Shown in pieces: positions 1 through 8,792 of a DNA stretch of 64,000 nt. Under the pieces are notes generated by a model, which did no database searches, was not told where the DNA came from, and was given only the letters and a program-made list of their open reading frames with translations. Position 1 is the first letter of the stretch. Every line of letters starts with the position of its first letter. The translations under genes and the position numbers were made by a program. Source of the DNA: Desulfomicrobium orale DSM 12838 (GTDB lineage: Bacteria > Desulfobacterota > Desulfovibrionia > Desulfovibrionales > Desulfomicrobiaceae); the NCBI RefSeq assembly GCF_001553625.1, contig NZ_CP014230.1, positions 186,001-250,000 of the forward strand, in the 5' to 3' direction.

Positions 1-2811
1 CGGGGCAACCAGCTCACGGCCACACGCGGCAGGGCCGTGACGCGCATGGAATACGACGAGTGGGACAATCCGGTCCGCCAGGTGGACGCCGCAGGCGTGG
101 AGACCCGCTTCACCTACGACGCCCTGGGCCGGGAACTGACCCGCACGCGCGCCGGAGCCGTGTGGAAGCGCGAGTACGGCACGGACGGACGTGTGGCCAA
201 CTCAACGGACCCGCTGGGCGCGGTGACCCGCTTTTTCTACGACGCGGGCGGGAATCCGGTGAAGACCGTTGACCCCACGGGCAATGCCACGGAAGCGGGC
301 TACGACCCGGCCGGCCGCATGATGAACGCCACCGATGCTCTGGGCGAAGTGACCCGCTTCACCTACGACAGTCAGGGACGCCCGGCCTCCCGCACGGACG
401 CCGCCGGTCAGCGGATGGAATATGCCTACACCCCGCGCGGGGACCTGGCCCGGACACAGGATCCCGCCGGGGTCGTGAGCATGACCTACGACGCCCCGGG
501 CAAAGGGTGCTCCAGTTGCGGCGGCAGTGCCGCGGGCAGACCCGTGCGCGTGAACTACCCCACCTTCTCGCGGCTCTTCGCCTATGACGGACTGGGCCGC
601 ACGGTCCGCGAAACCGATGTCTTCGGCCCCAAAAACGAGACCCGCGGCGCAAGCTATGTCTACGACAGGGCCGGGCGGCTGGCTGAGAAACGCAAATGGG
701 CGCACGATCCGGACCTGACGCACCGCGTCACGAAATACGCCTACGACAGGCTGGGACGGCTGGTGCGGGAAACCGACAATCTGGGCCAGGCCACGAACTA
801 TGGCTACGACACCTGGGACAACCTGCTGGCCCTGACCGACGCCAAGGGGCAGGTCACGCGCTTTGCCCACGACGCCGCCGGACGCACCGTGTCCGAGACC
901 CGGCCTCTGGGCGGAACCACGCGCTATACCTACAACGCCACCACCGGGCTGCTGGCCGAAAAGCTGGACGCCCGGGGCGTGAAGACGGCCTACGCCTACG
1001 ACCAGATGGGCCGCGTGGTGGGCGTGGACGCTTATGCCGGCGGGCGGACAGAGCCCGGCCGCAGGGTGCGCCTTGCCTACGACCAGATGGGACGGCTGGT
1101 GTTCCATACCGATGGTCAAACCGCCGGAGCCTTCACTTATGACGCCCTGGGCCGCAAGCTCACGGAAACCGTGGACTACGGCTCCTTCAACAAGACGAAT
1201 ACCTATGCCTGGCAGGCCAACGGGCAGCCCGCCGCATTCACCGGCCCCGACGGTCTGGCCCGGACCTATGCCTACGACACGGCCGGGCGGCTCACGGCCA
1301 TGAGCGTGGGTACGGGCATGGTCACTCTGGACGACTTCACCTGGACCGCGCCGGGCACCATGACCCTGCCCGGCGGAACCAGACGCTGCTTCGGATATGA
1401 CGGGCTCCTGCGCGTGACCAGTATCAACGCCACCAGCCCGGCCGATGCCCTGATCCAGAACTACAGCTATACATACGATGACGCGGGAAATATCCGGAAA
1501 AAGGATACCGAGCACGGGGCCTACGCCTACAGCTATGACAAGCTGGACCGGCTCATCCGCTCCGACAACCCCGTCCTGACAGATGAAGCCTTCACCTATG
1601 ACCAGGTGGGGAACCGCCTGTCTTCGGCGGATGTGTCCGGCGGCTGGCTGTATAACGAGAACAACGAACTGCTCCAGGCCGGGAACAGGGCGGAATATAA
1701 ATACGACGCCGCCGGGAATCTGGTGGAAAAGAAAACACCAGAAAGAACACTGCTCTTTGAATACGATCTGGATAACCATCTCTCACGTGTTGCGGACGGC
1801 AACAACGCCACAGTTGCGTCCTATGGATACGACTTCCTGCGCCGCAGAATCTGGAAAGATGTGCGTGGAGTGAAAACCTTCTATCACTATTCCGACAGCG
1901 GCCTTGTGGCCGAGATGGACTCCAATGGAAATACATTAAAGAGTTATGGATACAGACCCGGCTCTCCCTGGGGAACAGACCTGCTGTTCATGCGGGAGAA
2001 TGGGAAAAACTATTGGTATCTGAATGACCATCTGGGAACGCCTCAGCAAATTGTGGCTGAAAACGGCGGCGTGGTCTGGAAGGCGCAGTATCAGGTGTTT
2101 GGTAAGGCGGAAATTTCAAATGATTCTACAGTCACCAATAACCTGCGCTTTCCGGGACAGTATTATGATGAAGAAACTGGCATGCACTATAACTGGAACA
2201 GATATTATGATCCAGAGAGTGGGAGATATAGCCAGACTGACCCGATTGGATTGCTTGGTGGATTGCATCTATACACTTACGTTACAAATAAACCCAGTTC
2301 TCGCATTGATCCACAAGGATTAGAATTCGGTGATTTTCATTACTATAGAAACTGGGGTGGTCCAGGGTGGACTGGTAGGAGATGGACTTCTTGGAATAAA
2401 ATGACTGAAGAAGAGCAGAAATTCTGGAAAACTGTATATGATAAAGGATTTCGTGAGCCTACCTTTGATGAAAAGAAACGAGGATATCCTACAGATCTTC
2501 AGGATTATGCGTATATGCGGCATGACATATGTTATGGAGAAGCCAGGATGAGGCATGCAGATTGCCCCCAAACTGTCCTCAGAAAAGCACTGAACCAATG
2601 CGATACGGACTTAATAAACGATCTCCTGAAGCTTGGTTTTTCAGGTCACGATATCTCATTTAAATTACATAAAGTTGGCTCGCTTGTCGCTTTTCCTGCT
2701 CAGAAATCCTGGAGAAACAATCAGGATGAATGGGAATATTATTATGAACACGGAGAGCGGATTCCAGGTCACGAGGGGGCAAGAGGGCTTGGACTCACAT
2801 TTAGATTTTGA
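1..2811 (+). CDS. RHS-repeat protein with C-terminal phospholipase A2-like toxin module (5' end outside window)
   Basis: The frame is open from base 1 through the GTG at 37, so the gene begins upstream of the window. It encodes many YD repeats (YDALGR, YDPAGR and YDRLGR types), then the RHS-associated core with FPGQYYDEETGMHYNWNRYY and DPIGL near 2140-2260. After the DPQGLEFG junction (about 2310) base composition drops sharply and a tip of about 165 residues follows. The tip has a glycine-rich stretch (NWGGPGWTG) and, at 2521-2526, a His-Asp pair in MRHDICYG followed by CDTDL. This arrangement resembles the calcium loop and His-Asp dyad of bacterial phospholipase A2. RHS proteins carry variable toxic tips, so a membrane phospholipase toxin is the likely role. 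The enzyme call is inference from motifs; the RHS call is firm. Confidence 0.85.
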   Translation, partial: RGNQLTATRGRAVTRMEYDEWDNPVRQVDAAGVETRFTYDALGRELTRTRAGAVWKREYGTDGRVANSTDPLGAVTRFFYDAGGNPVKTVDPTGNATEAGYDPAGRMMNATDALGEVTRFTYDSQGRPASRTDAAGQRMEYAYTPRGDLARTQDPAGVVSMTYDAPGKGCSSCGGSAAGRPVRVNYPTFSRLFAYDGLGRTVRETDVFGPKNETRGASYVYDRAGRLAEKRKWAHDPDLTHRVTKYAYDRLGRLVRETDNLGQATNYGYDTWDNLLALTDAKGQVTRFAHDAAGRTVSETRPLGGTTRYTYNATTGLLAEKLDARGVKTAYAYDQMGRVVGVDAYAGGRTEPGRRVRLAYDQMGRLVFHTDGQTAGAFTYDALGRKLTETVDYGSFNKTNTYAWQANGQPAAFTGPDGLARTYAYDTAGRLTAMSVGTGMVTLDDFTWTAPGTMTLPGGTRRCFGYDGLLRVTSINATSPADALIQNYSYTYDDAGNIRKKDTEHGAYAYSYDKLDRLIRSDNPVLTDEAFTYDQVGNRLSSADVSGGWLYNENNELLQAGNRAEYKYDAAGNLVEKKTPERTLLFEYDLDNHLSRVADGNNATVASYGYDFLRRRIWKDVRGVKTFYHYSDSGLVAEMDSNGNTLKSYGYRPGSPWGTDLLFMRENGKNYWYLNDHLGTPQQIVAENGGVVWKAQYQVFGKAEISNDSTVTNNLRFPGQYYDEETGMHYNWNRYYDPESGRYSQTDPIGLLGGLHLYTYVTNKPSSRIDPQGLEFGDFHYYRNWGGPGWTGRRWTSWNKMTEEEQKFWKTVYDKGFREPTFDEKKRGYPTDLQDYAYMRHDICYGEARMRHADCPQTVLRKALNQCDTDLINDLLKLGFSGHDISFKLHKVGSLVAFPAQKSWRNNQDEWEYYYEHGERIPGHEGARGLGLTFRF

Positions 2812-2886
2812 CGTGGGGATTTACCCCGGTGCAAAGGAAAGATTTCAATCTGTTAATTATTTTACTACTGATTGAATGAGGGAATA

Positions 2887-3450
2887 ATGAGAAATATTTT
2901 GTACTTTATGGCATTTTTGGGATTATTTTCCTGCTCTCAAAATAGATTTGCCATGCAAAAAGTTCATCTTGAGGAAAACTCTGTACTCCGACCCGGGATG
3001 AAAATAGATGCTGATCTACCTTTTGGAAAAATTTCTATAACATATGTTGGGGAGAATAAAAGAAGGGTAACATCAGAACTTTTCGATAAAATAGTTCCAC
3101 TCGATTTTCCTGGAGATAAAAACTGGAAAATTAATGGAAATATCGTAAGCATGCAATATAGTGAAAGCATAGATAGATACACACATGAAGATATATTATA
3201 TATTTCTAAATATGGGGCTTCTAAAAAAAATTATGAGATTTGGAAAGAAGTTTTTCCTCCTCAAAAATTATACTATACAAGTAATGGAATTGCCATATCA
3301 TATGACTATGAACAAATTCCATCAAAAAAAATGGTATTTAGAGCTACAGTTATAATTTCGCAGTTTTTGATTGACGGAAAAATACCTTCAAATCTTCTAG
3401 GCCATAGTGATGATTTAATTAAAATTACATATGATAACCCCTATCCATAG
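2887..3450 (+). CDS. Small lipoprotein, probable immunity protein for the RHS phospholipase-like tip
   Basis: 187 residues. The ATG at 2887 is preceded by GAGGG about 5 bases upstream. An upstream in-frame TTG at 2872 would add five residues before the signal peptide and is less likely. The N-terminus is a lipoprotein signal with lipobox LFSC, so the mature protein would be anchored by a lipidated Cys facing the periplasm. I recognise no domain. It lies 75 bases after the RHS toxin stop, in AT-rich DNA like the toxin tip. A lipoprotein directly after a phospholipase toxin fits the known pattern of periplasmic immunity to secreted lipases, but neutralisation is inferred from position. A homologous copy lies at 4286-4849. 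Confidence 0.7.
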   Translation: MRNILYFMAFLGLFSCSQNRFAMQKVHLEENSVLRPGMKIDADLPFGKISITYVGENKRRVTSELFDKIVPLDFPGDKNWKINGNIVSMQYSESIDRYTHEDILYISKYGASKKNYEIWKEVFPPQKLYYTSNGIAISYDYEQIPSKKMVFRATVIISQFLIDGKIPSNLLGHSDDLIKITYDNPYP

Positions 3451-3456
3451 AATAAA

Positions 3457-4248
3457 TTGAGTGATCATCTGGGAACACCGCAGATTGTTGTGGCGGAGAA
3501 TGGTGGCGTTGTCTGGAAGGCGCAGTACCAGGTGTTTGGCAAGGCGGAAGTGTCTTCAGATGCTACTGTTACCAACAATTTACGCTTCCCCGGACAATAC
3601 TTCGATGAAGAAACCGGCCTGCACTATAACTGGAACAGATATTATGATCCGGAGAGTGGCAGGTATAGCCAGACTGATCCGATTGGGTTTGAAGGTAGAG
3701 TAAATTTTTATTCCTATGTTGAGAATAGGCCTAATTCTCTCATTGATCCACAAGGATTAGAATTCGGTGCTTTTCATTACTATAAAAACTGGGGTGGCCC
3801 AGGATGGACTGGTGGGAGATGGACTTCTTGGGATAAGATGACGGAGGAAGAGCGGAAGAATTGGCGGGCAGTTTTCCAGAGAGGTTTTATAAACCCAACT
3901 TCAGAACAAAAAAAAGAAGGATATCCTGTTGATCTTCAGGATTATGCATATATGCGTCATGATATATGTTATGGAGACGCAAGGATGAGGCATGCAGATT
4001 GCCCCCAAACTGTCCTCAGAAAAGCACTGAACCAATGCGATACGGACTTGATAAACGATCTCCTGAAGCTTGGTTTTTCAGGTCACGATATCTCATTTAA
4101 ATTACATAAAGTTGGGTCGCTTATAGCTTTTCCTGCTCAGAAATCCTGGAGGAACAATCAGGATGAATGGGAATATTATTATGAATATGGAGAACGGGTT
4201 CCAGGTTACGAGGGGCCAAGGGGAATTGGATTCACATTTAGGTTTTGA
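3457..4248 (+). CDS. Orphan RHS core end plus second phospholipase A2-like tip
   Basis: 263 residues from a TTG at 3457, seven bases after the first lipoprotein, with no clear ribosome-binding site. It begins inside the RHS-associated core (DHLGTPQ), repeats FPGQYFDEETGLHYNWNRYY and DPIGF, then carries a second version of the toxin tip with NWGGPGWTG and the His-Asp pair at 3958-3963. The last 100 or so residues are almost identical to the first tip, while the segment between the glycine-rich stretch and the His-Asp motif is clearly diverged. It has no secretion region or repeats of its own. It is best read as a silent or displaced tip cassette that recombination through the shared core could place on the full-length RHS gene. 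Whether it is translated is unknown. Confidence 0.7.
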   Translation: MSDHLGTPQIVVAENGGVVWKAQYQVFGKAEVSSDATVTNNLRFPGQYFDEETGLHYNWNRYYDPESGRYSQTDPIGFEGRVNFYSYVENRPNSLIDPQGLEFGAFHYYKNWGGPGWTGGRWTSWDKMTEEERKNWRAVFQRGFINPTSEQKKEGYPVDLQDYAYMRHDICYGDARMRHADCPQTVLRKALNQCDTDLINDLLKLGFSGHDISFKLHKVGSLIAFPAQKSWRNNQDEWEYYYEYGERVPGYEGPRGIGFTFRF

Positions 4249-4285
4249 GGGAAATACCCCTAATTATTTTACTACCGAGGGAGTA

Positions 4286-4849
4286 ATGAAAAATATTTTG
4301 TATTTTGTGATATTTTTGGGATTATTTTCCTGTTCTCAAGACAGATCTGCTATGCAAAACGTCCATCTTGAAGAAAATTCCGTACTCCGACCTGGAATGA
4401 AAATAGAAGCTGATTTACCATATGGGAAAATTTGTATAGAATACGTAGGAAAAAATAAAAGAAGGGTGACATCAGAACTTTTTGATAAAATAGTTCCACT
4501 TGATTTTCCTGGAGATGAAAACTGGAAAATTAATGGAAAAATAGTCAGTGCTCAATATTATGAAGGAGTTGATAAGTATACATCTGAGGATATTAAATAT
4601 TTAGAAAAATATGGTGCTTCAAAAGAAATGTATGAGTTTTGGAAAGGTGTACGATCTTTTTCTAAGTCATACTATACAAGTAATGGAATTAGTGTATCAT
4701 ATAGATATGAACAAATGCCAGCAAAAAAAATGGTATTTAGAGCTACAGTTGTAGTTTCGCAGTTTTTAGTCGATGGTAAATTACCATCAAATCTTCCAGG
4801 TCATAGTGATGATTTGATTAAAGTTACATACGACAATCCATATCCATAG
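4286..4849 (+). CDS. Second small lipoprotein, probable immunity protein of the orphan tip
   Basis: 187 residues, the same length as the lipoprotein at 2887-3450, with the same lipobox LFSC. The ATG at 4286 follows GAGGGAG. Long blocks match the first copy exactly (LEENSVLRPGMKI, SELFDKIVPLDFPGD, HSDDLIK), whereas the middle section, from about residue 90 to 130, differs strongly. Variation confined to one section in both toxin and lipoprotein suggests matched specificity between each pair. A longer frame opening at 4163 overlaps the toxin tip and is ignored because the lipoprotein signal would then be internal. Confidence 0.7.
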   Translation: MKNILYFVIFLGLFSCSQDRSAMQNVHLEENSVLRPGMKIEADLPYGKICIEYVGKNKRRVTSELFDKIVPLDFPGDENWKINGKIVSAQYYEGVDKYTSEDIKYLEKYGASKEMYEFWKGVRSFSKSYYTSNGISVSYRYEQMPAKKMVFRATVVVSQFLVDGKLPSNLPGHSDDLIKVTYDNPYP

Positions 4850-4913
4850 AATAATTGAGATTACAGGCCATTCATATTTCTTCTTTCGTCGATTGTGTCT
4901 TCTCTGAAGATGA

Positions 4914-5687
4914 GATATCCATCCCGACGGAACAGAAGAGCAGAGCAATTACAATGTGTTCGGCCAGTTGGTCCGCCAGGTGGACGCCGCGGGCGTGGAA
5001 ACCCGCTTCACCTACGACGCCCTGGGCCGGGAACTGACCCGCACGCGCGCCGGAGCCGTGTGGAAGCGCGAGTACGGCACGGACGGACGCGTGGCCAACT
5101 CGACGGACCCGCTGGGCGCGGTGACCCGCTTTTTCTACGACGCGGGCGGGAATCCGGTGAAGACCGTTGACCCCACGGGCAATGTCACGGAAGCGGGCTA
5201 CGATCCGGCCGGCCGCATGATGAACGCCACCGACGCCCTGGGCGGGGTGACCCGCTTCACCTACGACAGTCAGGGACGCCCGGCCTCCCGCACGGACGCC
5301 GCCGGTCAGCGGATGGAATATGCCTACACCCCGCGCGGCGACCTGGCCCGGACACAGGACCCCGCCGGGGCTGTGAGCATGACCTACGACGCCCCGGGTG
5401 GAGGCTGCTCCAGTTGCGGCGGCAGTGCCGCGGGCAGACCCGTGCGCGTGGACTACCCCACCTTCTCGCGGCTCTTCGCCTATGACGGGCTGGGACGCAC
5501 GGTCCGCGAAACCGATGTCTTCGGTCCTAAAAACGAGACCCGCGGCGCAAGCTATGTCTACGACAAGGCCGGGCGGCTGGCTGAGAAACGCGAATGGGCG
5601 CACGATCCGGACCTGACGCACCGCGTCACGAAATACACCTACGACAGGCTGGGACGGCTGGTGCGGGAAACTGACAATCTGGGCTAG
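4914..5687 (+). pseudogene. Displaced RHS core fragment, truncated at the IS insertion point
   Basis: The frame opens after a TGA at 4911-4913 and ends at a TAG at 5685-5687. Bases 4971-5684 align without gaps to 73-786 of the upstream RHS gene and are nearly identical, including the CSSCGG motif and YD repeats. The first 57 bases of the frame do not match the copy visible upstream. It has no start with a ribosome-binding site, no tip and no lipoprotein behind it. The terminal TAG corresponds to CAG (Gln) in the full copy and forms the CTAG target of the insertion sequence that follows. It is a leftover of a duplicated or rearranged RHS gene. Confidence 0.85.
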
Positions 5688-5699
5688 GTTCAGGCCTCA

Positions 5700-6139
5700 T
5701 TAATTGAGATAGAAAATGACGGAAGCCGCGAGGCACAGAGCTGAAAAGAAAGTATCTGCGCAGCGGTCATAACGCATGGCTATTCTGCGCCAGTCCTTGA
5801 TCCTGCCAAACATGATCTCGATCATGTGCCGCTGTTTATGCAGATCTTTATCGTACGGGCAGGGTCTCTTCCGGCTCCTTCTGGGCGGGATGCAAGGCAT
5901 AATACCTTTGGCGCGCAGGGCATCGCGAAACCAGTCGGCGTCATAACCACGGTCCGCCAGCAGCTCCCTGGCCTCGGGCAAAGCATCTATGGCGTCCATA
6001 AGCAGGGCGGCTCCTTTGTAGTCGCTCACCTGGCCTTCTGTGAGCGTCATGGCCAGGGGCCTGCCGTGGCCGTCGCAAACAGCATGGAGTTTGGAGTTCA
6101 GACCGCCCTTTGTGCGTCCGATGCAGCGGGAAAGAGCCC
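5700..6139 (-). CDS. IS5-family transposase, OrfB (expressed by -1 frameshift)
   Basis: From the A6-GGG slippage site this frame reads through IGRTKGGLNSKLHAVCDGHG into LLADRGYDADWFRD (second catalytic Asp) and HMIEIMFGRIKDWRRIAMRYD (final Glu region), which are typical IS5/IS427 catalytic-core motifs. The first internal ATG is at 6050, but the conserved sequence begins well before it, so translation as a fusion with OrfA is the sensible reading. The stop codon lies inside the left inverted repeat. Confidence 0.85.
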
Positions 6140-6466
6140 TTTTTTGAGCAAACTGGCGGCGGTTCGATGCGCCTTGAGGTGGGTTGCATCGATCATCACC
6201 TGGCCATCCTGTCCCGCTGTTTTTGCCAATTCGGTAAAAATATTGTTGAAGACGCCCATCCGGCTCCAGCGCAAAAAACGATTGTACAGCGTTTTATACG
6301 GGCCATACTCACGCGGCGCATCTTTCCATTGCAGGCCATGTTTGATGACATAAATGATTCCGCTTATGACTTTCAGGTCATCGACGCGTGGAATACCGTG
6401 TGAAAGTGGAAAGAAAAGCTTGATACGCTCCAGTTGCTCGGCAGAAAGATAGAAAAGTTGGCTCAT
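6098..6466 (-). CDS. IS5-family transposase, OrfA
   Basis: 122 residues from the ATG at 6466, which has AAAGGAGG five bases upstream. A start at 6487 would add seven residues but lacks such a site. It contains the N-terminal IS5-type (DUF4096) region, with LSAEQLERIKLFFP and GLQWKDAP, and then the first catalytic Asp in MIDATHLKAH. A run of six A followed by GGG at 6145-6137 is a classic -1 slippage site. Shifting there joins this frame to OrfB and gives the complete DDE transposase. Unshifted translation ends at 6098. Confidence 0.88.
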   Translation of the reverse strand: MSQLFYLSAEQLERIKLFFPLSHGIPRVDDLKVISGIIYVIKHGLQWKDAPREYGPYKTLYNRFLRWSRMGVFNNIFTELAKTAGQDGQVMIDATHLKAHRTAASLLKKGLFPAASDAQRAV

Positions 6467-6537
6467 TGCATCCTCCTTTGAGCACAACTAACCAACTTTC
6501 CTGATTTTTACAATTAATGAGGCCTGAGCCTAGATGA

Positions 6538-7818
6538 TCAGAAGGCGTAGCCGATCGAAAGGCCGACCATGTGCGCGTCGGCGTTTTTGATCTCGCCCTT
6601 GTACACGCCTTCCGCCAAACGGGCCTTGATGTCGCGGTCCTCGATCATCAGGTAAGTGTAGTGCATGTCCAAGGTCCAGTTGTTCCGGTGGAAACCCAGA
6701 CCGGCGTTGAACAGATGCCGGTTGTTGGCCGGAACCATGTAATCGATGTAGTCCCCCCGGACCGGTTCCTGATCGTAGACGTACCCCGCGCGCAGATCGA
6801 GCCAATCCAGCGCGGCGTACTCCACGCCCACGCCGAGCCGCCACACGTCCTTCCAATGCTTGCGCTGCACGGTCTGGTCGAGCCGCCTTCCGCCGGGGCC
6901 GGGAATGACCGGATCAGCGTAGTTGATGCGCAGTTCCTTGTACTTGCTCCAGAAGGTGTGCATGGCGCTCAATTCGACGCTCAGCTTTTCGGTGGGATAG
7001 AGCGTAACGCCCAGGGCCACGGAATCGGGCAGAGTGACCTTGCCGTTGGCATCCGAGTCCCGGAGCAGCCCGGCAGCCTGCACCATGGAAGGGATGTCGG
7101 AAAATTCGGCCGTACCGCGCACCTTCATGGGCACGGGTCCGCGATAGGTCAGACCGACGCGTGCGTAGTCGCAGGGCTGATAATGCAGGGCCAGATTGAA
7201 CCCGCCGCCCCAGCCGTCGGCATCTATTTTGCTGTCGCCGTCAGGCAGAAGAGGATTGATCCGGCTCAGGTTGATCTTCTGTTCTTTGAGGAAGCTCAGA
7301 TGCATGGCCTCGACTCCGAAAGCGGCGGACAGCCGGTCCGTCACCTTTACCGCCACATTGGGATTGATGGAGATGGCCTGGATGACCGCGCGGTAGGAGT
7401 TGTAGCGGCCCGGCCATTTTTCGTCGATGACGGAGCCCAGGCCAAAGCGGGAGAAAACGCCAAGGCCCACACTGTAGCGGTCGTTGACCTTCCATGTGGC
7501 GTAGGCATGGGGCGGCATCCACAGGGCGTCCCGCTCCGAAGTGGTCCATTTATCCCCTTCGGGCCCGACGGTTCTGATGTCCAGCACGGGACGAATGGCC
7601 GTGAAACCGGCCATGACCTGCACGCCGTCCAGCTGGGTGATGCCCGCCGGATTATACGCCAGCGCCGACGGATCGTCCGCCCGCCCCACCAGGGTTCCGC
7701 CCAGAGCGTTGCCGCGTGCGCTCCATTCGTAAATGCTGAACCCCGCTGCGGAACAGACCGACGCCGCCACACAGACCAGCATACAGGCCAGTCCCCACAC
7801 TCTCCAACTTGCGCGCAT
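6538..7818 (-). CDS. FadL/OmpP1-family outer-membrane transport protein
   Basis: 426 residues. The ATG at 7818 has GGAGGAG just upstream and gives a clean signal peptide ending near CSAAGFS. An in-frame ATG at 7830 is possible. The mature N-terminus (GFSIYEWSARGNALGG, then DDPSALAYNPAGI) is the plug-region signature of the FadL/OmpP1/TodX family, beta-barrels that move long-chain fatty acids or other hydrophobic compounds across the outer membrane. The C-terminus ends in an aromatic residue (GYAF), as usual for outer-membrane barrels. The IS element lies eight bases past its stop without damaging it. The divergent TetR gene at 8084 is a plausible regulator. The substrate cannot be told from the sequence. 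Confidence 0.88.
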   Translation of the reverse strand: MRASWRVWGLACMLVCVAASVCSAAGFSIYEWSARGNALGGTLVGRADDPSALAYNPAGITQLDGVQVMAGFTAIRPVLDIRTVGPEGDKWTTSERDALWMPPHAYATWKVNDRYSVGLGVFSRFGLGSVIDEKWPGRYNSYRAVIQAISINPNVAVKVTDRLSAAFGVEAMHLSFLKEQKINLSRINPLLPDGDSKIDADGWGGGFNLALHYQPCDYARVGLTYRGPVPMKVRGTAEFSDIPSMVQAAGLLRDSDANGKVTLPDSVALGVTLYPTEKLSVELSAMHTFWSKYKELRINYADPVIPGPGGRRLDQTVQRKHWKDVWRLGVGVEYAALDWLDLRAGYVYDQEPVRGDYIDYMVPANNRHLFNAGLGFHRNNWTLDMHYTYLMIEDRDIKARLAEGVYKGEIKNADAHMVGLSIGYAF

Positions 7819-8083
7819 AGCTCCTCCCATGCCTGCCGTTACGGTACCGAAACCATTCTGAGCACCCGCTCAGGAAAAATATGAGAGCGGGCACTAAAGG
7901 AAGAATATGACGCCGTCAACGGCAAAAAAGAGCGAAAATACGCAGTGTTAAAGCATCTTAAAAATGAATTGGGCTGACGAGACATTGAGCGGGCACACAG
8001 GATGAATACTGAAAAATGGTGGACGGAGATGTGCGGTCCTGATTAGACGGGCCGGATATGCGGAAAAAAAGGAGAAGAGGCCG

Positions 8084-8698
8084 ATGACGGACAACAAGGA
8101 ACGCATTCTGGAAACCGCCAAGCGGCTTTTCGGAGAGCTGGGCTACGCCGAAACCACCTACAAGCGCATCGCCCAGGAAGCGGGCATCGCCGACGGGCTC
8201 ATTGCCCATCATTACGGGAGCAAGGAAAATCTTTTCCAGCTGGTGGAAATCGACATTCTGACCGGGTTGCTGGAAAAAATCGATGAGAGCCTCTACTACT
8301 CCTCGGACGGTTTGAGCAGCGTGCTCAATTTCTCCAAATGCATCCTCAAATTCTCCACTGAGGAAAACTCCGGCTTTCTGACCCTCTTGCGCTGCTCTCC
8401 CTTTCTGGCCCACACCGTCACCGCCGACAACTCGGAGATTCTGGCCGTGTGCCGGCGGGTGGTGGACAAAATGCGGGGCTGCATCGAACAGGGCGTGGCC
8501 GACGGCACCATCCGGCCGGACCTCGACCCCGGACTCACCGCCAGCGTCATCTTCTCCACGGTGTTCGGCTCCACCAGAGCCCATCTGCTGGCCCGGGAAA
8601 ATGTTCTGGGTCTACCCTTCCCCGAAGGGTTCTATCCGGAGATCCTGAGTATCCTGCGTAAATACCTCGAGCCGGGGCTGGATCAACCCCCGGCCTGA
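8084..8698 (+). CDS. TetR/AcrR-family transcriptional regulator
   Basis: 204 residues. The ATG at 8084 is preceded by AAGGAGAAGAGG. The N-terminal helix-turn-helix is clear: ILETAKRLFGELGYAETTYK, then IAQEAGIADGLIAHHYGSKENLF. The C-terminal ligand domain is not specific enough to assign an inducer. It is transcribed away from the FadL-type gene across a 265-base gap (7819-8083), the usual layout for a local repressor of a neighbouring transport gene. I saw no convincing operator palindrome in that gap. Confidence 0.88.
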   Translation: MTDNKERILETAKRLFGELGYAETTYKRIAQEAGIADGLIAHHYGSKENLFQLVEIDILTGLLEKIDESLYYSSDGLSSVLNFSKCILKFSTEENSGFLTLLRCSPFLAHTVTADNSEILAVCRRVVDKMRGCIEQGVADGTIRPDLDPGLTASVIFSTVFGSTRAHLLARENVLGLPFPEGFYPEILSILRKYLEPGLDQPPA

Positions 8699-8792
8699 CT
8701 TACCCTGCCCGTAACGGCGATATAGCTGCCACAAATGAGTCATGCGAGGTGATCTTTATAACTGAACTGAAAATTGATTATAGCGATACATT

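Larger units (their letters stand above)
5688..6529 (-). mobile_element. IS5-family insertion sequence (IS427-like), 842 bp
   Basis: The ends are near-perfect 19-bp inverted repeats, GTTCAGGCCTCATTAATTG on the left and its complement with one mismatch on the right. The element is flanked by CTAG at 5684-5687 and 6530-6533, the target duplication typical of the IS427 group. Inside, transposase is encoded leftward in two overlapping frames joined by a -1 frameshift. Both ends and both frames look intact, so the element may still be mobile. It sits between the RHS remnant and the 3' end of the FadL-type gene. Confidence 0.9.

Noticed and set aside
73-1700. CRISPR or other short tandem repeat array
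   Set aside because: The periodic similarity is the coding of YD repeats, with variable unit length and no identical spaced repeats.
202-1779. A 525-codon leftward frame opposite the RHS gene
   Set aside because: It reflects the repeated GC-rich YD code; no start signal and no family resemblance.
7819-8083. TetR operator between the FadL-type gene and the regulator
   Set aside because: I found no convincing inverted repeat of operator size in this gap.
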